A stretch of DNA of 64,000 nt from Serratia sp. H1w (GCF_000633355.1 NZ_AYMQ01000047.1:1-64000), one strand, 5' to 3'. Positions 19,099 through 29,138 are shown, numbered from the stretch's first letter. Notes: generated from the sequence alone by a model not told the origin. Program-made: numbers and translations.

Positions 19099-19824
19099 AT
19101 GAATGCTGAATCATCCCGTCACGCGCCAAACGTTGATCACCAGGAAATCGCCAAATTTGAAGCTGTCGCCTCACGTTGGTGGGATCTGGAAGGTGAGTTC
19201 AAACCGCTGCATCGCATCAACCCGCTGCGCCTGAATTATATCATGCAGCGCGCAGACGGCATTTTTGACAAGCAGGTGCTCGACGTTGGCTGTGGTGGCG
19301 GCATTCTGGCAGAAAGCATGGCGCGTGAAGGCGCGACGGTAACCGGGCTGGATATGGGCGCGGAACCGCTACAGGTCGCACGTCTGCATGCGTTGGAAAG
19401 CGGTATGCAGGTCACCTACGTACAAGAAACCGTGGAAAGTCATGCGCAGGCTCACCCGCAGAAATATGACATTGTCACCTGCATGGAGATGCTTGAGCAC
19501 GTGCCGGATCCGGCTTCCGTCGTCCGCGCCTGTGCACATCTGGTCAAGCCGGGTGGTCACGTGTTCTTCTCCACCATCAATCGCAATACCAAAGCCTGGC
19601 TGATGGCGGTCATCGGCGCCGAATACGTGCTGAAGATGGTGCCGCAGGGTACCCACGACCATAAGAAGTTCATCCGCCCTTCTGAACTGATCGGTTGGGT
19701 CGACGGCACCGAGCTGCGCGAGAAACATATCATCGGCCTGCATTACAACCCGATCACAGACCATTTCAAGCTGGGCCGCAATGTGGATGTGAACTATATG
19801 GTGCATACTCAGCACCAAGGCTAA
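19099..19824 (+). CDS. ubiG: Ubiquinone biosynthesis O-methyltransferase UbiG
   Basis: The 241-residue enzyme is a class I S-adenosylmethionine methyltransferase that carries out both O-methylations of ubiquinone synthesis. SAM motif I is [16 protein letters not shown], an acidic residue ends the second strand in VTGLDMG, and motif EMLEHVPDP follows. The N-terminal [29 protein letters not shown] is diagnostic of UbiG. It has its own promoter region opposite gyrA. The protein also contributes to the electron carrier used by the nuo complex encoded later in the window. Confidence 0.97.
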   Translation: MNAESSRHAPNVDHQEIAKFEAVASRWWDLEGEFKPLHRINPLRLNYIMQRADGIFDKQVLDVGCGGGILAESMAREGATVTGLDMGAEPLQVARLHALESGMQVTYVQETVESHAQAHPQKYDIVTCMEMLEHVPDPASVVRACAHLVKPGGHVFFSTINRNTKAWLMAVIGAEYVLKMVPQGTHDHKKFIRPSELIGWVDGTELREKHIIGLHYNPITDHFKLGRNVDVNYMVHTQHQG

Positions 19825-20101
19825 ATCTACCACCGCGCATCGGGGGCGACCTTTACGCCTCCGCTGCGACTAAACGCATAAGATAAATACCTATTTATCT
19901 GCGTTCGATCAAAATAGCCGATGTAAACCGTTTTTAAGAATATAAAAGCAGATCAATATGCGGTTTTTTTCTAACGTTTAATAAAGCGGCAAACGATCGC
20001 AAATTTCAGAAATTAAGCAAAATCTCATCGCGCTTATTGACAAGCTTGTCACCCCAGATAGGGCGCGCACTAGGAACAAACCGTAACATTTCACCCCCAA
20101 G

Positions 20102-20110
20102 TTATCCACA
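20102..20110 (+). promoter_or_regulatory. DnaA box upstream of nrdA
   Basis: TTATCCACA is a perfect consensus DnaA box about 50-60 bases upstream of the presumed -35. DnaA control of nrdAB in E. coli links dNTP supply to replication initiation, so the same is likely here. Confidence 0.8.
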
Positions 20111-20180
20111 AGATAGGCCGCTTTTGTTCACTTGCAAACATGCCATTTTATCACTATCTTGTTACCTCACCGACATACAC

Positions 20181-20196
20181 CCCCTATATATAGTGT
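20181..20196 (+). promoter_or_regulatory. NrdR box of nrdAB
   Basis: CCCCTATATATAGTGT matches 14 of 16 positions of the palindromic NrdR consensus ACACTATATATAGTGT and overlaps the -10 region. NrdR represses ribonucleotide reductase genes when dATP is sufficient. Confidence 0.75.
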
Positions 20197-20256
20197 TTAC
20201 ATACTGAGCAGAGCGACTACACTTGCTGCTTAGGGGAATCTCACGGACAGGTAAAA

Positions 20257-22545
20257 ATGAACCAAAGCCTACTTGTAACTAAACGCGATGGCAGTAAAGA
20301 GCGCATCAACCTCGACAAAATCCACCGAGTCATCGACTGGGCCGCAGAAGGTTTAAACAACGTCTCGGTCTCTCAAGTAGAGTTACGTTCACATATTCAG
20401 TTTTATGACGGCATCAAGACCGCCGATATTCATGAAACCATCATCAAGGCCGCCGCCGATCTGATCTCCCGCGACGCACCGGACTATCAGTATCTGGCCG
20501 CCCGCCTTGCCATCTTCCACCTGCGTAAAAAAGCCTACGGTCAGTTTGAGCCACCGAAGCTGCTCGACCACGTCGCGCGTATGGTAGAGATGGGCAAATA
20601 CGATAAACATCTGCTGGAAGACTACACCACTGAAGAGTTCGAGCAGATGGACTCCTTTATCGATCACTGGCGTGATATGAATTTCTCCTACGCTGCCGTC
20701 AAACAGCTGGAAGGGAAATATCTGGTGCAGAACCGCGTCAGCGGCGAGATCTACGAGAGCGCCCAGTTCCTGTACATCCTGGTCGCCGCGTGCCTGTTCT
20801 CCAACTACCCGCGCGCCACCCGTCTGGATTACGTAAAACGTTTCTATGACGCGATCTCCACCTTCAAGATCTCGCTGCCCACGCCAATAATGTCTGGCGT
20901 GCGCACCCCAACCCGCCAGTTCAGCTCCTGCGTGCTGATCGAGTGTGGTGACAGCCTGGATTCCATCAACGCGACCTCCAGCGCCATCGTGAAATACGTT
21001 TCACAGCGTGCCGGTATCGGTATCAATGCTGGCCGCATCCGTGCCTTGGGTAGCCCGATCCGTGGCGGCGAAGCCTTCCATACCGGCTGTATCCCGTTCT
21101 ACAAGCATTTCCAGACTGCGGTGAAATCCTGCTCTCAGGGCGGCGTGCGCGGCGGTGCAGCCACGTTGTTCTACCCAATGTGGCATCTGGAAGTTGAAAG
21201 CCTGCTGGTGCTGAAAAACAACCGTGGGGTTGAAGGCAACCGCGTTCGTCATATGGACTACGGCGTACAGCTCAACCGCCTGATGTATCAGCGCCTGATC
21301 AAAAACGAAGACATCACCCTGTTCAGCCCGTCTGACGTCCCAGGGCTGTACGACGCATTCTTCGCCGATCAGGATGAGTTTGAACGTCTGTATACCAAAT
21401 ATGAGAAAGACAGCAGCATCCGCCAGCAACGCGTGAGAGCGGTAGAATTGTTCTCACTGATGATGCAGGAACGTGCGTCTACAGGCCGTATCTACATTCA
21501 GAACGTCGACCACTGCAACACCCACAGCCCGTTCGATCCGCAGATCGCCCCGGTACGCCAGTCAAACCTGTGCCTGGAAATCGCGCTGCCAACCAAACCG
21601 CTGGATGATGTGAACGACGAAAACGGCGAAATCGCGCTGTGTACGCTGTCGGCATTCAACCTGGGTGCGATTGACAGCCTGGACGATCTGGAAGAGCTGG
21701 CCACGCTGGCCGTGCGTGCTCTCGACGCCCTGCTGGATTATCAGGATTACCCAATCAAAGCCGCTCACCGTGGCGCGATGGGCCGCCGTACCCTCGGTAT
21801 TGGTGTCATCAACTTCGCCTATTACCTGGCGAAGAACGGCGTACGCTATTCCGATGGCAGTGCCAATAACCTGACCCACAGAACCTTCGAAGCGATCCAG
21901 TACTATCTGTTGAAAGCCTCGAACCGTCTGGCTCAGGAGCAAGGGGCTTGCCCGTGGTTCAATGAAACCACCTATGCGCAGGGCATCCTGCCAATCGATA
22001 CTTATAAGAAAGATTTGGACGCGATCTGTAGCGAACCGCTGCATTACGACTGGGAAAGCCTGCGTAAAGAGATCAAGGCGACCGGCCTGCGCAACTCCAC
22101 GCTGTCTGCCCTGATGCCGTCGGAAACCTCGTCGCAGATCTCCAATGCCACCAACGGCATTGAACCGCCTCGCGGTCATATCAGTATCAAGGCGTCCAAA
22201 GACGGGATCCTGCGTCAGGTAGTCCCTGAGTATGAGCGTCTGAAGAATGACTACGAACTGCTGTGGGAATTGCCAAATAATGACGGTTACCTACAGTTGG
22301 TTGGCCTGATGCAGAAGTTTATCGACCAGTCGATCTCGGCCAACACCAACTATGACCCAACCCGTTTCCCGGGTGGCAAGGTGCCAATGAAGCAGTTGTT
22401 GAAAGATCTGCTTACCACCTACAAGTTCGGTGTGAAAACGCTGTATTATCAGAACACCCGCGACGGTGCAGACGATATCCAGGAAGACATGCAGCCTGCT
22501 CAAGGCGGTGATGACGACTGTGAAGGCGGCGCCTGCAAGATCTGA
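20257..22545 (+). CDS. nrdA: Ribonucleoside-diphosphate reductase alpha subunit NrdA
   Basis: The 762-residue class Ia large subunit reduces NDPs to dNDPs. An N-terminal ATP cone (KRDGSKERINLDKIHRVIDWAAEGL) gives dATP/ATP overall-activity control. The active-site region has RQFSSCVLIECGDSLDSI with Cys225-type cysteine, NLCLEIALPTKP and CTLSAFNLGAI with the thiyl and partner cysteines, and the C terminus ends CEGGACKI, the redox-active pair that accepts electrons from thioredoxin or glutaredoxin. It is followed by nrdB after a hairpin. DnaA and NrdR sites lie upstream. Confidence 0.98.
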   Translation: MNQSLLVTKRDGSKERINLDKIHRVIDWAAEGLNNVSVSQVELRSHIQFYDGIKTADIHETIIKAAADLISRDAPDYQYLAARLAIFHLRKKAYGQFEPPKLLDHVARMVEMGKYDKHLLEDYTTEEFEQMDSFIDHWRDMNFSYAAVKQLEGKYLVQNRVSGEIYESAQFLYILVAACLFSNYPRATRLDYVKRFYDAISTFKISLPTPIMSGVRTPTRQFSSCVLIECGDSLDSINATSSAIVKYVSQRAGIGINAGRIRALGSPIRGGEAFHTGCIPFYKHFQTAVKSCSQGGVRGGAATLFYPMWHLEVESLLVLKNNRGVEGNRVRHMDYGVQLNRLMYQRLIKNEDITLFSPSDVPGLYDAFFADQDEFERLYTKYEKDSSIRQQRVRAVELFSLMMQERASTGRIYIQNVDHCNTHSPFDPQIAPVRQSNLCLEIALPTKPLDDVNDENGEIALCTLSAFNLGAIDSLDDLEELATLAVRALDALLDYQDYPIKAAHRGAMGRRTLGIGVINFAYYLAKNGVRYSDGSANNLTHRTFEAIQYYLLKASNRLAQEQGACPWFNETTYAQGILPIDTYKKDLDAICSEPLHYDWESLRKEIKATGLRNSTLSALMPSETSSQISNATNGIEPPRGHISIKASKDGILRQVVPEYERLKNDYELLWELPNNDGYLQLVGLMQKFIDQSISANTNYDPTRFPGGKVPMKQLLKDLLTTYKFGVKTLYYQNTRDGADDIQEDMQPAQGGDDDCEGGACKI

Positions 22546-22558
22546 CGTTTGACACAGC

Positions 22559-22579
22559 GGGCCGGAACTCTTCCGGCCC
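22559..22579 (+). promoter_or_regulatory. Intercistronic hairpin between nrdA and nrdB
   Basis: GGGCCGGAA and TTCCGGCCC form a perfect 9-bp stem around CTC, followed by CTTTAATTT. The U content is low for a full terminator, so partial termination or mRNA stabilisation between the subunit genes is more likely. Confidence 0.6.
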
Positions 22580-22617
22580 CTTTAATTTCAGCCCGGCACT
22601 AAATTGGATCCAAGCTC

Positions 22618-23748
22618 ATGGCTTACACGACTTTTTCTCAAAACAAAAACAACCAGTTGCTTGAGCCGATGTTCTTCGGCCAGTCGGTCAACGTGGCACG
22701 TTTCGACCAGCAAAAACACGAAATCTTCGAGAAGCTGATCGAAAAGCAACTCTCCTTCTTCTGGCGTCCGGAAGAAGTTGACGTCGCACGCGATCGTATC
22801 GACTATCAGGCGCTGCCGGAACACGAGAAACACATTTTCATCAGCAACCTGAAGTATCAGACGTTGCTGGATTCCATCCAGGGCCGCAGCCCTAACGTGG
22901 CGTTTCTGCCGCTGATCTCCATTCCGGAGCTGGAAACCTGGATCGAAACCTGGTCATTCTCCGAAACCATTCACTCGCGTTCCTATACCCATATCATTCG
23001 TAACATCGTTAACGATCCGTCGGTGGTGTTTGACGATATCGTCACCAACGAGGAGATCCTCAAGCGTGCGAAAGATATCTCCGGCTACTACGACGATCTG
23101 ATCGAGATGACCAGCTACTATCACCTGCTGGGTGAAGGTACGCATCAGGTTAATGGTAAAACAGTGACCGTTAACCTGCGTGCCATCAAAAAGCAGCTAT
23201 ATCTATGCCTGATGAGCGTCAACGCGCTGGAAGCCATTCGTTTCTACGTAAGCTTCGCCTGTTCATTTGCTTTCGCAGAACGCGAACTGATGGAAGGCAA
23301 CGCCAAGATCATCAAGCTGATCGCCCGCGACGAAGCCCTGCACCTGACCGGTACGCAGCATATCCTGAACCTGATGCGCTCGGGCGCAGACGATCCAGAG
23401 ATGGCGGAAATCGCCGTAGAATGCCAGCAACAGTGCTACGACCTGTTCGTGCTGGCCGCACAGCAAGAGAAAGAGTGGGCCGAGTATCTGTTCCGCGACG
23501 GTTCCATGATTGGCCTGAACAAAGACATTCTGTGCCAGTACGTGGAATACATTACCAATATCCGCATGCAGGCCGTCGGCCTGGGCTCACCGTTCCCAAC
23601 CCGCTCCAACCCAATCCCATGGATCAACGCCTGGCTGGTGTCGGATAACGTGCAGGTGGCTCCGCAAGAAGTAGAAGTCAGCTCCTATCTGGTCGGTCAG
23701 ATTGATTCTGAAGTCAACGCCGACGACCTGAGTGATTTTGAGCTGTAA
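22618..23748 (+). CDS. nrdB: Ribonucleoside-diphosphate reductase beta subunit NrdB
   Basis: The 376-residue small subunit holds the diiron-tyrosyl radical cofactor. Counting the initiator Met, the iron ligand Asp85 ([10 protein letters not shown]) and radical Tyr123 ([11 protein letters not shown]) correspond to Asp84 and Tyr122 of E. coli; further ligands are the Glu and His residues in SETIHS and in [12 protein letters not shown]. The C terminus ([12 protein letters not shown]) is the peptide that binds NrdA. yfaE follows without a gap, the standard nrdA-nrdB-yfaE operon. Confidence 0.98.
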   Translation: MAYTTFSQNKNNQLLEPMFFGQSVNVARFDQQKHEIFEKLIEKQLSFFWRPEEVDVARDRIDYQALPEHEKHIFISNLKYQTLLDSIQGRSPNVAFLPLISIPELETWIETWSFSETIHSRSYTHIIRNIVNDPSVVFDDIVTNEEILKRAKDISGYYDDLIEMTSYYHLLGEGTHQVNGKTVTVNLRAIKKQLYLCLMSVNALEAIRFYVSFACSFAFAERELMEGNAKIIKLIARDEALHLTGTQHILNLMRSGADDPEMAEIAVECQQQCYDLFVLAAQQEKEWAEYLFRDGSMIGLNKDILCQYVEYITNIRMQAVGLGSPFPTRSNPIPWINAWLVSDNVQVAPQEVEVSSYLVGQIDSEVNADDLSDFEL

Positions 23749-24009
23749 GTGGCTATACCAACCATCACGCTGCGTGCCACCGGTACGCAGCTCTCCTGCC
23801 CCGAAGGTGAAAAAAGCCTGCTCGACGTGCTCGAACTGCATGACGTGGAAGTGGAATATCAATGCCGCTCCGGCTATTGCGGTTCTTGCCGGGTAAAACT
23901 CCTGAAGGGTCAAGTCGCTTATCACCAGCAACCTTTGGCTTTTATCAATCACGGCGAGATCCTGCCCTGCTGCTGTATGCCGCTGGTGGATATTGAGCTG
24001 GAAATCTAA
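23749..24009 (+). CDS. yfaE: 2Fe-2S ferredoxin-like protein YfaE (NrdB cofactor maintenance)
   Basis: The 86-residue protein is a plant-type ferredoxin. Cluster ligands are the three cysteines of YQCRSGYCGSCRV and a cysteine in ILPCCCMP. It begins with GTG directly after the nrdB stop, so translation is likely coupled. In E. coli YfaE supplies electrons that restore and maintain the diferric-tyrosyl radical cofactor of NrdB, which explains its place in the operon. Confidence 0.95.
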   Translation: MAIPTITLRATGTQLSCPEGEKSLLDVLELHDVEVEYQCRSGYCGSCRVKLLKGQVAYHQQPLAFINHGEILPCCCMPLVDIELEI

Positions 24010-24098
24010 CTCAATAAAACAATCATCAGAATCCCACCGCGAATACCCCTTATAATCCTATGATTAATAAGGGATACATTCCTGCCATCAACAAGTTT

Positions 24099-25295
24099 CT
24101 ACTCGATAATTTCCACAATTTCCAGCCAGCTGTTCTTGCCACAAACCGGGCCGCCGTTCAGCCAGCGCCGCAGCATATCCAGTGCCAGCATCGCCACCGA
24201 CTCCTGACGTAAACGCAAACCGTGGCGTGAAGCACGATAGCTCACCGTCTGGCCAATACCGCCTTTAGGTGTATGTAGCGCGATGCTGATACGATCTCCT
24301 GCCATCGCGCTGACCGCCAACACTAACTGCGCACCAGTAAGCTGAGCTAACGATTGGGCTCGCACCAGCACCGTTTCCAGCGTTTCCGAACAATGCGCTG
24401 GTAACAGTTCGCCACCGGCCAGCGGAGCCGCTTCACTCTGCAACTGTAGATTGATTAGCCCGGCGGTAAATTGCTCGCTCAGCGCCAACGTCAGGTGTTG
24501 TTGCTGTAAGCGTTGTGCCAGTTCTGCTGGCAATCCGGCCGTACCTTCAAAAATCGTATTGTCACCCGCCACCTGCCGAACTCGCTGCCAGGCTTGTTCC
24601 ATAGCGCCACGCTGAGCCTGTGGGCCAGTCAACTTCAGTTCGATAATCGGGCTGGAGGAACGGTAGCCCAATACCACGCCTGGAGGTAATGGCATGCCAT
24701 CCAGTTCGGCAGCCAAGTCGCTTTCCGACGTACCGAAGGTAGTCAGGCGGAGGCACAACGGTGGCTCAGGCAAAGTAAAGCCCTGGCGCAGGCGCGGCAG
24801 GATCTGTTCTTCCACCATCACTTTAAATTCGGAAGGGACTCCCGGCGTAAAGAACATCCGGCACTTGTTCAGCGTTAAGGCAAAACCGCAGGCAGTACCG
24901 ACGCGGTTATCCAGCATTTCCGCGTTGGCCGGGATCTGTGCCTGTTTACGGTTGGAGGCCGCCATCGGACGGCCACGCTCAGCAAAGTAGGCCTCCATAC
25001 GGGCGATCCATTCGGGATGTTCGACCAACTCAGTCCCGCAAGCTTTGGCTGCTGCCAGCGCGCTCAGATCGTCGCTGGTTGGCCCCAGGCCACCGTTGAC
25101 GATCAGGACATCGGCGATATGGCTCCGTTCCTGGAGGATTTCGATCAGAGAGGAAAGACTGTCCCCCACTGTTTCACGCCCGTTCATCGGTAAGCCTTGC
25201 TGGAACAGATAATCCGCTAGCCAGGCGGCATTGGTATCAATAATTTGCCCATGCAGCACCTCATCACCGGTGCTGAGCATTTCCACCCTTAACAT
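24099..25295 (-). CDS. yfaY: CinA-like protein YfaY
   Basis: The 398-residue protein has an N-terminal molybdopterin-binding-like domain (STGDEVLHGQIIDTNAAWLAD, NGGLGPTSDD, MFFTPGVPSEFKVM) and a C-terminal CinA/PncC-like domain. The N-terminal half is typical of the ADP-ribose pyrophosphatase side of CinA. In the C-terminal half the usual SCTGG catalytic motif of NMN deamidase is replaced by SEQFTAG, and SGIAGPDGG by SAMAGDRI, so deamidase activity is probably lost, as proposed for E. coli YfaY. It is convergent with the nrd operon and divergent from tyrP. Confidence 0.9.
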   Translation of the reverse strand: MLRVEMLSTGDEVLHGQIIDTNAAWLADYLFQQGLPMNGRETVGDSLSSLIEILQERSHIADVLIVNGGLGPTSDDLSALAAAKACGTELVEHPEWIARMEAYFAERGRPMAASNRKQAQIPANAEMLDNRVGTACGFALTLNKCRMFFTPGVPSEFKVMVEEQILPRLRQGFTLPEPPLCLRLTTFGTSESDLAAELDGMPLPPGVVLGYRSSSPIIELKLTGPQAQRGAMEQAWQRVRQVAGDNTIFEGTAGLPAELAQRLQQQHLTLALSEQFTAGLINLQLQSEAAPLAGGELLPAHCSETLETVLVRAQSLAQLTGAQLVLAVSAMAGDRISIALHTPKGGIGQTVSYRASRHGLRLRQESVAMLALDMLRRWLNGGPVCGKNSWLEIVEIIE

Positions 25296-25405
25296 TGATC
25301 TCTCCCTTATGTTCAGATCTCTCCACTATAGAAGCTTTTCATTACGTACCGAACGATATTGTTGTTGAAAGGCATTTTTTATTGCCGCTTTCGCCCGCTG
25401 CTTTC

Positions 25406-25423
25406 TGTAAATTTTACTGTACA
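25406..25423 (+). promoter_or_regulatory. TyrR box of tyrP
   Basis: TGTAAATTTTACTGTACA fits the TyrR consensus TGTAAA-N6-TTTACA with one mismatch. It lies 17 bases before the -35 element of the tyrP promoter. In E. coli TyrR represses tyrP with tyrosine and activates it with phenylalanine. Confidence 0.8.
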
Positions 25424-25440
25424 GTAGTCGTAACGTCGGT

Positions 25441-25469
25441 TTGACACAAAATCAGCAATCAACTATTCT
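25441..25469 (+). promoter_or_regulatory. tyrP promoter
   Basis: A perfect TTGACA (25441-25446) and TATTCT (25464-25469) are separated by 17 bases, just downstream of the TyrR box and 20 bases before the start codon. Confidence 0.75.
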
Positions 25470-25489
25470 GCCGCACTAAAAATAGGGTC

Positions 25490-26737
25490 GTGAAAACGCC
25501 GCTAAATCATCTAAAAGCAGAGAGTAACGAGAAGAATCGCACGCTGGGCAGTGTTTTTATCGTGGCAGGCACCACCATTGGTGCAGGGATGCTGGCTATG
25601 CCCCTGGCGGCGGCAGGTGTCGGGTTTGGCGTAACGCTGGCACTGCTGGTTGGGCTGTGGTTATTGATGTGCTATACCGCGCTGCTGCTGGTCGAAGTTT
25701 ATCAGCACGAGCAGGCGGATACCGGCTTGGGAACGTTGGCCAAACGTTATCTGGGCGGCGGTGGCCAGTGGCTTACCAGTTTCAGCATGATGTTTTTGAT
25801 GTATGCGCTGACCGCAGCCTATATCAGCGGCGCGGGTGAACTGCTGGCAGCCAGCATCGCGCAATGGACAGGCCAGGAGTTCCCGGTCTATCTCGGCGTG
25901 CTGCTGTTCACCCTGGTAGCCGGGGGCGTGGTCTGCGTCGGCACCCACTCGGTGGATCTGTTCAACCGTATTCTGTTTACCGCCAAGTCGATTTTCCTGA
26001 TCGTCATGCTCGGCTTGATGATGCCGCATATCCAGCAGACCAATCTGCTGACGCTCCCGTTAGAGCAAGGGCTGGCGCTCTCGGCCATTCCGGTGATTTT
26101 CACCTCGTTCGGTTTCCACGGCAGCGTACCCAGCATCGTCAACTATATGGGTGGCAACATTCGCAAGCTGCGTTGGATCTTTATCATCGGCAGTGCCATT
26201 CCGCTGATCGCCTACATCTTCTGGCAGTTGGCGACGCTGGGCAGTATCAGCTCCACCACCTTCGTCGGCATTCTGGCTCAGCAGGCCGGGTTGAACGGTT
26301 TATTACAAGCGGTACGTGACGTGGTTGCTTCACCGCATGTTGAACTGGCGGTGCACCTGTTTGCCGATTTGGCATTGGCAACCTCATTCCTGGGGGTTTC
26401 ACTCGGGCTGTTCGACTTCCTGGCCGATCTGTTCAAACGCCAGGATAATGTGCGGGGCCGCTTGCAGACCGGTGCTATCACCTTCCTGCCGCCATTGGCA
26501 TTCGCTTTGTTCTATCCGCGTGGTTTTGTGCTGGCGCTCGGGTTCGCGGCAATCGCGCTTGCCGTGCTTGCCCTGCTGCTGCCTTCGTTACTGGTCTGGA
26601 AAACTCGCCGTCAACATCAGGCCAGCTATCGAGTCTGGGGCGGGACGCCAGCGTTGGCGCTGGTGTTTGTCTGTGGGGTGGCAGTGATCGCCATTCAGAT
26701 CGGCATTGCCAGCGGTCTATTATCCGCCGTTGGCTAA
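25490..26737 (+). CDS. tyrP: Tyrosine-specific permease TyrP
   Basis: The 415-residue protein has 11 predicted membrane helices of the hydroxy/aromatic amino-acid permease family and matches E. coli TyrP closely from [28 protein letters not shown] onward (also [15 protein letters not shown] and [19 protein letters not shown]). It imports tyrosine with protons. The GTG at 25490 gives an 18-residue N-terminal extension compared with E. coli TyrP, which starts at the NRTLG segment; no better ATG is available in frame. The TyrR box and promoter upstream support the identity. In E. coli tyrP lies elsewhere, so its presence between yfaY and yfaZ is a rearrangement. Confidence 0.95.
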   Translation: MKTPLNHLKAESNEKNRTLGSVFIVAGTTIGAGMLAMPLAAAGVGFGVTLALLVGLWLLMCYTALLLVEVYQHEQADTGLGTLAKRYLGGGGQWLTSFSMMFLMYALTAAYISGAGELLAASIAQWTGQEFPVYLGVLLFTLVAGGVVCVGTHSVDLFNRILFTAKSIFLIVMLGLMMPHIQQTNLLTLPLEQGLALSAIPVIFTSFGFHGSVPSIVNYMGGNIRKLRWIFIIGSAIPLIAYIFWQLATLGSISSTTFVGILAQQAGLNGLLQAVRDVVASPHVELAVHLFADLALATSFLGVSLGLFDFLADLFKRQDNVRGRLQTGAITFLPPLAFALFYPRGFVLALGFAAIALAVLALLLPSLLVWKTRRQHQASYRVWGGTPALALVFVCGVAVIAIQIGIASGLLSAVG

Positions 26738-26747
26738 AACGGGGAAT

Positions 26748-26767
26748 ATGGGGGCCAAAACCCCCAT
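26748..26767. terminator. Hairpin between convergent tyrP and yfaZ
   Basis: ATGGGGG and CCCCCAT pair around CCAAAA in the 41-base gap. No long U run follows on either strand, so it is a weak terminator or a simple boundary hairpin. Confidence 0.5.
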
Positions 26768-26778
26768 CACAGGCAGGA

Positions 26779-27318
26779 TTAGAAGCCCACACCCACACCG
26801 ATATACGGTCCATCGGCAATCGCATTGTCACGATTGCCATCTTTACCTTCGATGTTGATGTAACGATAACCGACATCCACGTTGAATGGACGAACATTCA
26901 AGCGCACGCCGCCATTGGCTTCGTTATAGGCTTTTGCTCCGCTGGTCATCGACTCTGGAGCAAAGTAGCCTTCGCCATACAGGCTGAGATAGCGGTTGAG
27001 ATCCCATTGCAGGCCGCCCCCTAACGCCAGCGCCCCACCATCCTTGCCATCTTCCGGGCTAAGATAAATCGCCTTGCCACCTACGGTGGCCGTCAAAGGC
27101 CCCACCGGCAGGCTGAAGCTCAGGCCCAGACTACCGATATCCCCATCATGATCGCTACGGATCCAGTTGCCGCTCAGCCCCAGACCCGCCGTCGAAGTCC
27201 CCAAACCGACACCAAGGTTGGTGTAATGCTCACCAGCCTCACCGCTCACGCTGATCGCATTGGCAGAGCCAGCCACAAACAGCAAACCTGCTGCACACGC
27301 GACTAAAGTTTTGTTCAT
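26779..27318 (-). CDS. yfaZ: YfaZ family outer-membrane protein
   Basis: The 179-residue protein has a 21-residue signal peptide ending SANA, then a beta-rich, glycine-rich mature part with alternating hydrophobic strands, ending VGVGF with C-terminal Phe, as in small outer-membrane beta barrels. It matches YfaZ in length and motifs (YLSLYGEGYFAPESMTSG, VDVGYRYINIEG). The function of YfaZ is unknown. In E. coli yfaY and yfaZ are adjacent; here tyrP sits between them. Confidence 0.88.
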   Translation of the reverse strand: MNKTLVACAAGLLFVAGSANAISVSGEAGEHYTNLGVGLGTSTAGLGLSGNWIRSDHDGDIGSLGLSFSLPVGPLTATVGGKAIYLSPEDGKDGGALALGGGLQWDLNRYLSLYGEGYFAPESMTSGAKAYNEANGGVRLNVRPFNVDVGYRYINIEGKDGNRDNAIADGPYIGVGVGF

Positions 27319-27655
27319 TATTGATCCTATTCATTCTTCATCATCAGGGAGTGATGATGCCTGGCACCGAAAAAAATATGCTGACAAGTGTAACCGAGTT
27401 GTCATCAATTCCCGGCTAATTTAAAGCAATAAACTGTTAATTTTTCAATAAACTGTAAAAAATTAAAAATCCGTTACCCGCAAAATTGCAACGATAAGCG
27501 CTGCCTATTTGCCGAGGACTGAGAATAAGTCTACAACTAGTAGTGTCTTTGACTGAGGTCAGCAGGGTAGGCCTTTTCATTAGTTATCATTATGAAGATT
27601 TAAAGCACCCGAAACTGAGCTATCAACTTAACTGCAACACAGTAAGGAGCAATTG
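27319..27655. other. Divergent control region between yfaZ and the catalase gene
   Basis: These 337 bases hold no supported gene. They are A/T-rich in the centre (many A/T tracts around 27420-27470), and a purine-rich ribosome site AAGGAG at 27644-27649 serves the catalase ATG. I could not identify an OxyR or RpoS-specific element with confidence. Confidence 0.4.
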
Positions 27656-29092
27656 ATGAGCAAGAAAGGATTAACCACCGCGGCTGGCGCGCCCGTTGTT
27701 GATAACAATAACGTGATCACCGCCGGTAAACGCGGCCCGATGCTGCTTCAAGACGTTTGGTTCCTAGAAAAACTGGCCCACTTTGACCGCGAGGTGATCC
27801 CAGAACGCCGCATGCATGCCAAGGGTTCTGGCGCCTACGGCACCTTTACCGTCACCCACGATATTACCCAGTACACCCGCGCAAAAATCTTCTCCGAAAT
27901 TGGCAAGCAAACCGAAATGTTCGTCCGCTTCTCTACCGTTGCCGGTGAGCGCGGTGCTGCCGATGCCGAACGAGATATCCGCGGCTTTGCCATGAAGTTC
28001 TATACCGAAGAAGGTAACTGGGATCTGGTGGGTAACGATACGCCGGTGTTCTATCTGCGCGATCCGCTCAAATTCCCTGACCTGAACCACGTGGTTAAAC
28101 GCGATCCGCACACCAACCTGCGTAACCCGGTGTACAAATGGGACTTCTTCTCCCATCTGCCCGAATCCCTGCACCAGTTGACTATCGACTTCAGTGACCG
28201 CGGTTTGCCTAAATCCTACCGTCATATGCACGGTTTCGGCAGCCACACCTTCAGCTTTATCAATGCCAATAACGAGCGTTTCTGGGTCAAGTTCCACTTC
28301 CGCTGTGAGCAAGGCATCGAAAACCTGATGGATGATGAAGCGGAAGCGATCATCGCCAAAGATCGTGAAAGTTCTCAGCGTGATCTGTTCGATTCCATCA
28401 AGAACGGTGACTTCCCGCGCTGGAAGCTGCAAATCCAGATCATGCCTGAGCATGAAGCCTCACAGACCCCGTACAACCCGTTTGACCTGACCAAAGTCTG
28501 GCCGCACGGCGACTATCCGCTGATCGATGTCGGTTTCTTCGAGCTGAACCGTAACCCGGATAACTACTTCTCCGAAGTGGAACAAGTGGCGATGAACCCG
28601 GCCAACGTGGTGCCTGGCGTGAGCTTCTCGCCGGATAAGATGTTGCAGGGCCGTCTGTTCTCCTATGGCGATGCGCACCGCTACCGTCTGGGCGTCAACC
28701 ATCACCAGATCCCGGTAAACGGTGCCAAATGCCCGTTCCATAACTATCATCGCGATGGGGCGATGCGTGTGGACGGTAACAGCGGCAACGGCGCAACCTA
28801 TGAACCAAACAGCTTTGGGGTGTTCCAGGAGCAGCCAGATTTCAGCGAGCCGCCATTGAGCATCGAAGGTGCCGCCGATCACTGGAATCATCGTGAAGAC
28901 GACGATTACTACAGCCAACCGCGTGCGCTGTTCAATCTGCTGAGTGCCGAGGAGCATCAACGTATGTTCACCCGTATTGCCGGTGAGCTGTCGCAGGTGC
29001 CAGAACAGATCCAACGCCGTCAGGTTGAGCTGTTCACCAAGGTGCATCCGGATTACGGCAACGGCGTTGCCAAGGCCCTGGGCCTGAAATAA
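27656..29092 (+). CDS. katA: Monofunctional haem catalase
   Basis: The 478-residue protein is a small-subunit (clade 3) catalase that degrades hydrogen peroxide. Catalytic His54 ([12 protein letters not shown]), distal Asn127 (VGNDTPVF) and proximal haem ligand Tyr337 ([14 protein letters not shown]) are all present, as is the [10 protein letters not shown] motif. The length is that of KatA enzymes, not of the large HPII (KatE) type. ATG at 27656 is six bases after AAGGAG; a TTG just before it is less likely. E. coli has no such gene here; the ais-arn genes that lie between yfaZ and menE in E. coli are absent. Confidence 0.95.
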   Translation: MSKKGLTTAAGAPVVDNNNVITAGKRGPMLLQDVWFLEKLAHFDREVIPERRMHAKGSGAYGTFTVTHDITQYTRAKIFSEIGKQTEMFVRFSTVAGERGAADAERDIRGFAMKFYTEEGNWDLVGNDTPVFYLRDPLKFPDLNHVVKRDPHTNLRNPVYKWDFFSHLPESLHQLTIDFSDRGLPKSYRHMHGFGSHTFSFINANNERFWVKFHFRCEQGIENLMDDEAEAIIAKDRESSQRDLFDSIKNGDFPRWKLQIQIMPEHEASQTPYNPFDLTKVWPHGDYPLIDVGFFELNRNPDNYFSEVEQVAMNPANVVPGVSFSPDKMLQGRLFSYGDAHRYRLGVNHHQIPVNGAKCPFHNYHRDGAMRVDGNSGNGATYEPNSFGVFQEQPDFSEPPLSIEGAADHWNHREDDDYYSQPRALFNLLSAEEHQRMFTRIAGELSQVPEQIQRRQVELFTKVHPDYGNGVAKALGLK

Positions 29093-29108
29093 TCGGTAAC
29101 ACCAATAA

Positions 29109-29138
29109 CAAGGCCGCCCGAGGGCGGCCTTGTTTTTT
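29109..29138 (+). terminator. Terminator of the catalase gene
   Basis: CAAGGCCGCCC pairs with GGGCGGCCTTG, an 11-bp stem when the tip is ignored, followed by six T. It lies 17 bases past the stop. Confidence 0.9.

Larger units (their letters stand above)
19825..20256 (+). other. Control region of nrdAB
   Basis: No gene is seen in these 432 bases. The second half carries the DnaA box and NrdR box listed separately. A plausible sigma-70 promoter has TTGTTA at 20159-20164 and a TATATA/TATAGT -10 region overlapping the NrdR box, so repressor binding would block RNA polymerase. A second, weak NrdR-like half lies about 30 bases upstream at 20151. Confidence 0.55.

Noticed and set aside
19919-19977. 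Possible ubiG terminator (AAACCG ... CGGTTTTTTT)
   Set aside because: The arms are only six bases and the loop is over 30 bases, so stable folding is doubtful.
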